The translations under genes and the position numbers were made by a program. Source: Macrosoma leucophasiata (lineage: Eukaryota > Arthropoda > Insecta > Lepidoptera > Hedylidae). Taken from it: a stretch of 64,000 nt of DNA. The DNA lies in assembly GCA_036365455.1 (NCBI GenBank), contig JAWQUS010000032.1, positions 17,430,001 to 17,494,000 on the forward strand, in the 5' to 3' direction. How positions within the stretch are numbered: the first letter of the stretch is position 1; each line of letters begins with the position of its first letter. Of this stretch, positions 10,301 through 22,200 are shown one piece after another. The notes below the pieces were generated by a model. The model was given only the letters and a program-made list of their open reading frames with translations. It made no database searches and was not told where the DNA came from.

Positions 10301-13300
10301 TAACATGGATTAGTCTACGGGTCAGATTCACAAACCGCACTTCGACTTTACTTTGAACAAAGTATGACTTAGAACTGTCAAAACCCATTCTGTACTGACA
10401 GTTCTAAGCATACTTTGCTCAAAGTAAAGTTGTAATGCGGTCTGTAAATCTCACCCTATGATCCGAATCTAGATTGACCTTCACCTATCTGTTTACCAAA
10501 TAAAAAACATTTTTTATCAAATTTCATACAAAAACAAACATATCTTGCGCTTTTTTTGCCTATCAAAATAATGTATATTACTAGCTATCATTAAATAAAA
10601 TAAAAATAAAAAAATCGGCAAGTTTGCATATTTTTTAATCTAAAAGTTTAAAGTATCTGCAGACTTTATCGGGCGATAGCTGAGTCGTTTTCTTAATCAT
10701 TGTGGAGAGGTATGAATATTACATAATCTATTAAAATAAGTATGAAGACATACTGATGAAAGACCCTATCAAACTACTATCGGTTGATTGCGGGCTCTCT
10801 TAACAAGTAATGTATATACTCACGAGGAGTGGGGGGCGTGTGGGCCATGTGGGGCATGTGGGCCATGTGGGGCGTGCGGGGCGTGGGGCGGCGGGAAGGC
10901 GGCGCCGCGCGACCGCGAGCGGTGCTCGGTGTGGCGCTCGCGAGACGACCTGCACACCGTACAAAACTACATACTATCGAGTTCGAGGGCAAACAGGACA
11001 CTGTCTAATCTGCTGCCGCCCATTTGAGAAAATAGACTTATAAAACCTGCTGACCCTATCTTACTTATTGGATCCGATTTTAAATCAAAATCTCTGAACT
11101 TACTGTAGCGTTGAAAACAAATTCGTCAAAATCAGTCGATCCGTTACAAAGTTTAAACGCGGGGCAATTCAGGATAGTCTAAATTGGAGTAAACAGGTTA
11201 AATTATTAAGCCGATAACATGTTATGCAAAACACAATCAAAGTATTGCGTTGCTTTGAAAAAAAAAAACATTCAGGTTACATTTAGATAATGTTAACTGC
11301 GATGCATCTTATTGCCATTTTGATTTTGTTAAGTTTGTGCTGGAGACGTTACGACGTCATCTGTCATCAATAAGTGATTGTGAAAATGTGGTAAATTAAC
11401 TTCAACAGACTGACAATGCAACCAAGTCAAATTTCCTATCTATTACTTTAGTATATATATAAGTCTGTTTTACTACATGAAAGAAATAAACCTTGTGTTG
11501 CTGAAAAGAAGATTTATTGTTAGTTTTTTTTTATACAGAGACTATTTTATTTAGGTAATATAAAACAATATGAACTCAAACCTGAAAAGAAGAAACGACA
11601 ATGAAAGTTTATTCTTTCACTTTTAAAACATAAAATAATATAATGTTAAAATTTTCATTGATTATGCAATTGTCAATCAACTCGTATTTAAATCTGTCAT
11701 CTGACATTATGAATTCGTTTCTTCTTTATAATCAGACAGTTAAAAAGTTAAAAACTATAACCAAACTTCATGGTAAATAAACACACAGAGTGCGAAGAAA
11801 GAAATAGTATTTCTTTACATCTCCCCCCATGGGGAAGAAAATTCACCCGTGAATTTTCACTCCAGTTCTCCATTTGATACTTGCACATTCTCATCCTCTG
11901 TTATCTGTACTGGAATTAGTTTTGTGATATGAAAAAGATTTGACTCTGTTTTTCTATGTCCTGTATCTATCTCGTAAATTGTATTAGATTTCTTTTTAAT
12001 TATTTTATATGGTCCAATTCTCAATTCATCTAGCTTTTTGTTTATAAAAAGATACAAATGGAGCAGTTACGTTTTGAATTCACGATTTTACCGGCGAATG
12101 ATGGAAAATCTAATATTTGTTGTGTAACCTCAATCACAACTAAAGATGAAAAAAAATTTGCTATACCAGAGGAATTACAGTCTGTTGGATTTCACGAAGA
12201 ATTAATTGAGACAGCCGTGTACAACAAAGTAAAAAATAGTTTAAAGAAAAGACATCAGACACGAAGAGTTTGGATAACTATGACAGATAAATTACGAGAA
12301 ATTTACATAGATGCTGATGGTAACTTACAATTTGGAGAACAATATCTGGAGGAAATTGAACATAACCGAGCATCTGAAGAACAAATTAGAGATTCGAATT
12401 CATTGTCGTTTTATAAGTCTGTTTTACTACATGAAAGAAATAAACCTTGTGTTGCTGAAAAGAAGATTTATTGTTAGTTTTTTTTTATACAGAGACTATT
12501 TTATTTAGGTAATATAAAACAATATGAACTCAAACCTGAAAAGAAGAAACGACAATGAAAGTTTATTCTTTCACTTTTAAAACATAAAATAATATAATGT
12601 TAAAATTTTCATTGATTATGCAATTGTCAATCAACTCGTATTTAAATCTGTCATCTGACATTATGAATTCGTTTCTTCTTTATAATCAGACAGTTAAAAA
12701 GTTAAAAACTATAACCAAACTTCATGGTAAATAAACACACAGAGTGCGAAGAAAGAAATAGTATTTCTTTACATATATAAGTCAATGATATATACTTTTA
12801 TATTTCATTTGATTCTCTGACACAGATTCTCGACCTTCTCTACGAGGCATAAAAACACATTTATTAGGTTTACCTCCTCTCCTCCGAGCGTCGGCTGTGC
12901 CTGTCCCGGTCCCGCTCCCGCTCCCGCTCGCGGTCCCGGTCCCGGTCGCGCTCCTTGTCCCAACGATCTCGTTCCACGAATCTTTAACAAAACATAAATC
13001 ACAACACCTTTGGCTAATTTTGGTTTTGAATGATTTTTGGAAGTCCAGGGAAGGTTTAAAAGGTAAGAAAATATGAAGAAATTGAAGGGAAACAGAAAAA
13101 CCACAATTTCACCTTCCCATACAAATAGTCCGTATCTATCAAACCTTTGACACATTATTTCATTCTGAAGCAATACGAAGTTTGCCGGGTCAGCTAGTTA
13201 AAGATATAAACCTTCCTCAGAAAACCCTCTTTCCAACATTTCAAAAAAGGAACAAAATCCATCCACAACTTTCCGAGATTAGCGCATACATACAGTCAGA

Positions 13301-16167
13301 GAAAATAGGGGGACTTTATAATATGTAGTGATTCAATATGTTAAACCTACATGCGGGATTTTAAGCACATATAATCTACAAAATTCAACAAAAGACATCA
13401 GTTAATCTCTAGTGCTACTGGTTTTTCATTTTCTGAAAGTTTCTCAGCGCCACCCACTATTGTGGTGATTTTGGTAATGTGTTTGGAGATATCAAGAGGC
13501 TCGCCACCTGCTACATGGGTCAATATGTAACAGGCGAATCGTTTTTTTTTTTTAGTTTTAAATATTGAATGTTGTGTACCTGGGCGAAACAGCATCGCGG
13601 GCGTCGTGGGAGCGGGAGCTTGGCGGAGCGTCTCCTCCGAACGGCCGGAGCTCCATCAACGATGGTACCTGTTAAACGATATGCCAGATATGAAGTAACG
13701 ATTCTTCACTTATAAAAAATTTTATTTTTTATATAAAATTTTATAATATAAAATTAAATTTTTATAAAAATATATTTTTTAATTTAAAATAATTAAAAAT
13801 AATGATAAAATTAGTATAATATATACTATATACTCATCATTCAACCGAAATAAGTCCGCTGCTGGACAAAGGCCTTCCCCGAAGATATCCACGATAGAGT
13901 TGGGCGTCTTTAGGGGAGAATATGCCATAGTAATATCCCTAAAGATGCACACGGCTGAGTTGTGTATCGTAGGGGGAGAATATGTCATATCACCAAAGAT
14001 ACATACGGCAGAGTTGTGTCACATGTCGTAAGGGGAGAATATGCTATAACCCCAAAGATGCACACGGCAGTTATGTCACATGTCGTAAGGGCGCGGACCG
14101 GAGGGGAGTAGCCATATGCCGGTTTTCGCCTCTGTCAAAGTACAAGCCCAAATGGTCCTACGCCTGTCACCCAAATGTTTACATGTGTGCGTGAAATTGT
14201 TTATGTATTTTGTTAAAGTCAAGGTCTGAGTTTCGTAGTAATAGACGAATTTGTAGTGTGTGCATGTATCACACGTAGTTCTCCCCGCAAAAAATGATAG
14301 ACTGTTTTGCCAAAAAATTACAGACTGTTTTGCATAGGTATAATAAACGCTATGGCTACTCCCGTGGCTCGTGTTGCTCTATCCCCCATAGAGCAACAAT
14401 GAATATGCCACATCTCCAAAGATGCCCATGGCAGAGTTGTCCGTCGTTAGGAGAGAATATACCATAATAGCACGCTTGGGAAAGGGAGTGGAGAGATTGC
14501 AGTGCCGGTAGTTTTATCAGGGGACGCTACTGCAATGGCGTCGGGACTCCTCTAATGATGCACAACACTGTTGTGGACATCTTTGGGGAAGATTCTTAAT
14601 GCAATGCAGAACGTTAATAATAACATAATGTAAGATTAACTATTGTTTACTTTGTGTGAACATCTGTAGTGTGATTTTTTTTCTGTCATGTTCAAAAAAT
14701 GATTCTGTATTTTCACACCGCTGCCCTAAAATGTCCTAATAACTAATTTGAGGACAACGGGGTTGATAACGCTCCTTGTAAAATTATGTACCGAATAATT
14801 ATTCTTGTTACTTTCTGAGTGTAATCATTTGCTGTCCTAATAAGTTAAAAAAAAAACTTAACGTCTTTTGGCTGAAGTAATGAACATAATTTTTCATTGC
14901 AGTCTTAAGACTTACTAAGATTTCACTCTCAGTCAATATAAACCTATTATAAATATTCTAAGTTTATTCTTATATTCGAACATAAAAAAGAGCCTTTTAG
15001 AAATATAAGTCTTTACCTTGTTGTCACCGGGTCTATCATCGGGTCGGTCGCCGAGGAGGCCGCGACGCGACGAACTACGACCTCGTTCATTCTTCTCTGA
15101 TCTACAACACACAACAACAAATTAAAAGCCAAAAAGTTTTTGCTTCAAAACATTAGGTCTACATTTTTCAGTAGACCTAATGTTTTTTTTTTTTTTTTTT
15201 AGTATTCGTTTTTACGGTTGTGATTTATCGAGCACATTTCAAACTAATCTTCTAACCCAGGCCATTTTTATTAATGCAAGCAATTTTTTTAATAACAAAC
15301 AAGCCTGCAGCTCACATACATGTTAGGCGATGACTGAAGCCTATAGACATTCACACAAAAACCAGAGGTCAAAATTCAGAAGTGTTGCTACCCCTGAGAC
15401 ACTAGTTGTTGTCTCTGTGATAGTTATTACAGGATTATACATTACGTTTTTTTTTTTTTTTTTAATGGCATGGAAGTGGCAAACAAGCATGCAGTTCACA
15501 TTGATGTTAAGTGATGACTGCAGCCCATAGACACCCACACAAAGACCAAGGTCAAAATGCAGATGCGTTACCACTTCTGAAGCCTAAGGTGTAATGCCTC
15601 TGTGCCGGAAATTACAGGGCCGTACATTACCACCTGACCGGAACACGATAGTGCTGAACACTACCACTTAGCGGCAAGTATATTAGGTAATGCGGTGGTG
15701 CCTACGCCCGCGAGCTCCGTCACTGGAGCTCTACCACCATTGAAACCTTCTAACCGCTTCTCGTGCAGATCACAGACCCGCTCAAATACCTCATCACGCC
15801 CTTTCGCGATCCGTTAGGTACTAACTTGTGTCGTTCATCCCTTCGCGGGGACCGGCGATCGCGGTCCCGTTCCCGCTCTCTGTCTCGATCTCGGCGCGGT
15901 GAATCCCGTCGCTTGTCGCGCCTATCACAGTCCCGCTCGCGTTCCTTGTCTCGCTCGCTCCCACGCTCTCGGTCCCGGTCTCGTTCACGATCTCGGTCCC
16001 GTTCACGGTCTCTTTCGCGGTCCCGCTCGCGAGTCTCATCTGTTGTTGTAAGTCATTGTTCACGTATTTAATATTATGGTGGGAATAATAGATGGTGAAT
16101 GACAAAGAATAACTCTTTCTTTTCTTTTTAACCGAGTTCAAAAAACGAGAAGGTTCTCATTTCGGCC

Positions 16168-16207
<40 letters not shown>

Positions 16208-19200
16208 ATGTATGTACGCGAATTTCGCCGATATTTCTGGACCGATTTACAAAATTCTTCTTTTGTTTGATGCGGAATAGTTTCGAATTGGTCCCATAAA
16301 AATTTGATTCAGATAGGCCCATTAGTTTTTATTTTATGAGCAGTTTTTTACTTAATTTCACCTCAGACTAAAGGAATAAGAATAGACGGCGAGTTGTCAT
16401 ACAGTGCGTTGAATCCACTGACGTCCTAGATAGTCCTAATGCGCATGACAATAAGATGACAACAAGTGACAATGACACATTTACTCATCGACGACACAAC
16501 ACAGCATATTTACTCCTTCGTGGATAAAATTTTTTCATAGATTTCGTATAGTCGTGTAATAATTATTGTAATTAATTGTATCTGATTGACACAAAGCTAA
16601 AAGTTTCAGATTTTACAAATTTAACAGATGTGAACATTAATGTAATTGACAATGCAGCAATAAACTAAAAAGTATTAAATAATTATAACTACGTTAAGAA
16701 AAACCGACTTCAAAACTGAAAAGTAAAAAATAATGATTTAATTGTAATTATTTAAACGTAACTTCACGCCTGTAATCCCCGAAGGGGTAGGCAGAGGTAA
16801 ATGCATGCATTCAAGCGTACATGCAAACACCCACGATTCGCCGGTTACGTTTTTGGCCCATGTAACAGGTGGCGAGCCTGTTGACATCTCCGGGCACATA
16901 CCAAACTTCGAGGTACTGGGAAATTTACAAAAAATGGATTAATTCAAGCATACATGCAAACACCCACGATTCGCCGGTTACGTTTTGTTCAGTGTATTAA
17001 TTTTCTCGTATTCATATTTAAGTGATTAAAATATAATTATTTGTTTAAGGCTTCGCACCGACTTCAAACCTATCAGTAAATAGCACATATAAATAATAGG
17101 TAGTATATAATTACAATTAAATCATTATTTTTTACTTTTCAGTTTTGAAGTCGGTTTTTCTTAACGTAGTTTTTTTTTATTACTTTTGTAATCAGTTTGT
17201 AAAGGGGAAATGAGACATTCTACTGATATACTTTTTATATTAGTATTTTATATTTAGATTTATCTTAGTGATATTCTTGACTATACATATATTTTTTTAT
17301 CTTGTTTGACATGTATATCATTTTTTTTTAATGTAATGGAAGTTGCATACAAGCATGCAGTTCACATTGATGTTAAGTGATGACTGCAGCCTATAGACAC
17401 CCACATGAAGACCAAGGCCAAAATGCAGATGCGTTACCACTCCTGAGACCTAAGGTGTTATGCCTCTGTGCCGGAAATTACAGGGCCGTACATTACCACC
17501 TGACCGGAACACGATAGTGCTGAACACTACCATTTAGCGGCAAGTAAATTAGGTAATGCGGTGGTGCCTACGCCCGCGAGCTCCGTCACTGGAGCTCTAC
17601 CACCAGTAAAATTGTTATTCACTTTAATTTATTTTGTTTGTTTTTGACGTGTCATAAGAGGTGCCTGTCACCCTAAATGAATAAATGACTTTCTGATTCA
17701 GATCATGGATCAAAATTGTATAATTTCCATGGTTTGTGAGCAGTGTGTAAACCTCACGAAAACTTGCGAAAATGTTATTAACTCACTTGTTTTCGTTGGT
17801 GGTAGATCTCTCGAATGTGTCCGGGTGCGCTCCGACGGCGCCTCGGGCTCCGACTCGCCGCCCTGCGACTCCTGCGACAACACACACATGCCCCCTCACG
17901 TATCATGTACAATATAATAAGCTTATAACATAATTTTATTTTGGCATGCATATGAGAGACAACAAAGAGATCGCATTAATAAAGATCAACGAGTACGCAA
18001 TGCGAATTCTTTGTTAGTCTATATGAATTTGTATGTTCGCAATTAATATTATTTAGTTCTTATTCGTTCGTTCATAAATACGAGTTTATCTGAGTTTGGC
18101 GGTGGAAATGTATCCAATGTTGAAAGGTCTTGCGTGTTCAGATAGTGATGGATTGAAATGATAGGTCCATGTTGGTGATCACCATATAATGCGGAATTTA
18201 CACAGTTACATTTTTGTGGTTACTTTAGGCGGGTTGAGGTGCGTGTGCGCGGCACTAAGATGTAGGGACAACTGACGACGCAACGCTAAGCTAAGCTAAG
18301 CTTGCGGCGTCCGGAAATTTATCTGACACTTAATAATGTGACGCTACAAGTTCTTATTTGTTCGTTCACAATATGGTTTAACTCTTGTAAAATTTAATAC
18401 TGGTAGGTGCATACTGTTATAATACTTTCACTCTAGGTGGTTAAAAAAATAACGATGTAAAAGTGCTCTCCAGGAGCCTAATTACATGAAATATATGAAT
18501 AAACTGAATAAGCATTGATAAACATAAAATGTTACCTAAAAAACCTAAAAATAGCGAAAAGAGTGATACGTTTTTTTTTCTTAGATATAAAACATGTTTT
18601 AAATTCAATGATATTTATAAAATATTAACCTTTTAAAATATTTGAGTACCATCATTGCACGTACAGTGTACTTTCTCACTATCAAATCTTGATACCTGAT
18701 GCTTGATGAATAGATACGTTGCCACTCCTGAGGTCTTAAGTGGTCATACCTCTGTGCCAGAAATGACAGGGCCGTAAATTAGCCATAAGTAAGCCCACAT
18801 ACACCTAATTATAAGAGTTAACATTCAAAATACATAGTACAGTCATATTCATGTAAAATTACAATTAAAGAAACATATAAATACCTACGCATTTTTTTAA
18901 GTCTGAAATAATTTAGTATCAAATCTCAATAGTTTGAACAAATTTTAGAAACAATTGGCTATTTTATTGCGAATTGAATATAAAGAAAACACTTATTGTA
19001 AGCATATATTTCCCCCATTTGATATAAATAGACAATAAAATTTTATTCCATCTTTTTAGTATTATACTAAACAGATCCTACACACACACTTGTAGAAATT
19101 AGACAGTTTTTTTTTTACTTTTATTAAATGAACCTGATGCATAGGCTCATTTTAAACCAGAGGTTCCCAAACTGATTTTTTTCTTGTAGACCCCTTTCAA

Positions 19201-22200
19201 TTTTTTTCTGGTTTCCCTGGACCCCTCCTTGCTACATTTATATCACATTCCCATATTTTCCAAATTATAATCACGCCTACGTAGACCCCCATCGAGTCCC
19301 ATGGACCACAGGGGGTCTTTATGGACCACTTTGGGAATCACTGTTTTAAACAATGTTTTAGGATTAAAAATACATGATATGATTACCAACACCACATACT
19401 ATATTGTGATTCCATTCATTTATATTTATCAAGTTTGAAGAACATAAATAATATTTAAATATACAATGTTAGATAATTTCGACATAATAGGTTCGTCTCG
19501 GTCGTATCCTATATCAATGAAGTCACCCACGTCTGATCAAATGAATCTCAAGATAACATCACTCGATTCATCTTTAATAATTTTATAGTAATTGCGCTAT
19601 TTGTAACTCGAATGATGTATGGTGTAAGTGATGTTCGCATTCTATAGTTACGAGACTTACGAGTGAATGTCTCGATGTTCGTTTTTCATCACGTTCTATT
19701 TTTGTAACAAACGTCCGAGCTTGTTTCGGAAGATTAATTATTACACAAGATTGCAGAAAAGACATTAACAACTTAAATCTCCGGGGTGGTAACGCATCTG
19801 CATTTTGACCTCTGGTTTTTATGTAGATGTCTATAGGCTGCAGTCATCACTTAATATCAGTGTGAGCTCTATGCTTGTTTGCCACCTAAATAACATTGAT
19901 TTCATTAGACTTTTTAAATTCTATCTGAAGAGAAGAGCTCGCATATTTATCCATCTATTCTCCTATACAAATAAAGTGTCAGTTTGGAATGTAAAAGTAA
20001 TACTTAACTTTTTACTAAATGCATATGACATGCCCTGGCGTCGGGACGTGAGGACCCCACTTCCCACAAGCGGAATTTTATTCTTCTGGAAGAGAATTCT
20101 TCCACTAGTGCGGTCAGCCAACACAACAATGCCGGTCAAACCATTCTAATAGGGCGGTAGTAAAAAAAACAACGCGGGATGGGCAGCAGCGTTCCGCGAT
20201 AAAACTAACGCCATTGCGATCGCCAATCCGCCTGCCAAGGGTGGCGATTCATATTCTCCCCTAATGTCGCACAACACTGCTGTGGGCTACTTTCGGGAAG
20301 GCTTTGTCCAGCATCGGATGTCTTTCGGCTGGAGTGATGATATGACATGTACCTATACGCGGTACATATACCAAAATGACAATTTTAAAAAGTTTTGTCT
20401 GTCTGTCTGTTTGTTTGTTCCGGCTAATCTCTGAAACGACTAAACCAATTTTGGCCGGACTGTCACTAACAGATCTAGATCAGACAGGCTACTTTTATTT
20501 TAGAAATAAATTCTACGCGGACAAACGTCTCAACCCGCTAACCTATTTAGGCTATTTAAACATAGCGTTGCCTTATAGTGAAAACCTCGGGAATGCATTT
20601 TTGCTTAATTTTTTTTTTTTATTGCGTTTACAGGAAGAATATCTCTATGACAGTAATTGAGAACCCTCGCATCTGTCAGTTAGCCGTGAATACCTCGCAA
20701 GGAACGTATTGTTCCATGTTAGAAAATATATTTCTTGAGTGCATCCTACTGTACTTGAAAAAAAATAACATGATTATCGTAAAAAAAATTACACTTACGA
20801 AGTTTTCACTTTATGGCGTCGAATTAGGGTACGTTCCACTAATCGACCTCAATGACCGCGACCACGACCGCTGCACTTATGTGAAAAGGCCGTTGACGTT
20901 GTACCGCACGTCGTTCTGTTTTCGAACGCCAGCTACGTTTTGGTGTAAGCCCACTCCGACCCACCAATATTTTGTGGGCGAAGTGGGGACTACCACGGGC
21001 CTTAGGTGGATCGATACAAAGGGCGTCACTATCGTAGCGGTCGATTAGTGGAACCCGCCCATCGATGATCACTGGAGAGGGTGTCACCTCCAAACGGGTG
21101 GTACCCGGTGCCGGCCGCACTTCATGTACTTAGTGCACAAACGCCCTTAGGGCGAGATTCACAAACCACACTACGAGTAAAGTATAATACGAGTTTAACT
21201 CGTTTGTGAAACAAAATAAACATTGAAAGTTCGTATTCAATATGAAGTCGTAGTGAGATCTATGAATCTCGCACTCAATGGTTTGTGGTTTTACCTATCA
21301 TTGTGTTTCTACCTTGGTTTGTTGAAACCAATTAATAGGTTGAGGAAAAAGTCTTTTCGCATTATAGTATGTATGAACTTGTAATAATAAATAAAATCTC
21401 TTTGGCTGTAGTATTTGTATCTGGCTGCTTTTGGTATCATTGAAAGTTAAAATTTTAAAGAACATAATTCCAAATTCAAATTAGGCAAATGTGTGACTTT
21501 CATTTGTTTTTCGTACTGTCAAGATGAGTGTATCTAATGAAGAAATTCGATACATTTTAAAATTTTACTACAAAAAAGGTAAAAATGCAACGCAAGCCGC
21601 GAAAAAAATTTGCGATGTTTATGGACATAGTGCAGTGTCTGTGAGAGTAGCACAAATTTGGTTGCAGCGTTTTCAATCCGGAAATTTTGATGTCAAAGAT
21701 GCACCTCGCTCTGGTCGCCCTATTACGGATAAAATGGATGCCATTTTTGAAAAAGTGGAGCAATATCGACATATCAGTAGTTATGACGTAGCTGAAGAAC
21801 TGAGAATTGATCACAAAACAGTTTTGGCGCATTTGAAAAAAGCTGGGTACAAAAAAAAGCTCGATATCTGGGTACCTCACGACCTCACTGAAAGAAACCT
21901 AATAATGAACCGTGTACTCATTTGTGATTCTTTATTACGACGTAATGAAACCGAATCATTTTTGAAGAAGCTGATAACTGGTGATGAAAAGTGTATCACG
22001 TACGACAAGAACGTGCGAAAAAGGTCGTTGTCAAAGGCCGGTCAGGCTTCACAGACTGTGGCGAAACCCGGGTTAACTCGCAATAAGGTGATGTTGTGTG
22101 TGTGGTGGGATTGGAAGGGCATTATTCATTATGAGCTATTACCACCAGGCAGGACTATCGATTCTGAACTCTACTGCGAACAACTGATGAGATTAAAGCA

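Larger units (their letters stand above)
11466..12773 (-). mobile_element. internally deleted LTR retrotransposon in RSRC2 intron 7
   Basis: Two identical 354-bp LTRs enclose only 600 bp. The sequence TATATAAGTC occurs just before the left LTR (11456-11465) and just after the right LTR (12774-12783), longer than the usual 4-6 bp duplication, so the exact borders are uncertain. The minus strand retains the tail of an integrase/pol frame (11857-12063); the rest of gag-pol is missing. Identical LTRs imply a recent insertion. Type (Ty3-like or other) cannot be settled from this remnant. Confidence 0.8.

Noticed and set aside
15821..16141. 106-codon minus-strand frame over the RS exon
   Set aside because: It is the neighbouring register of RSRC2 exon 4; the RD/RE register joins both adjacent exons in frame.
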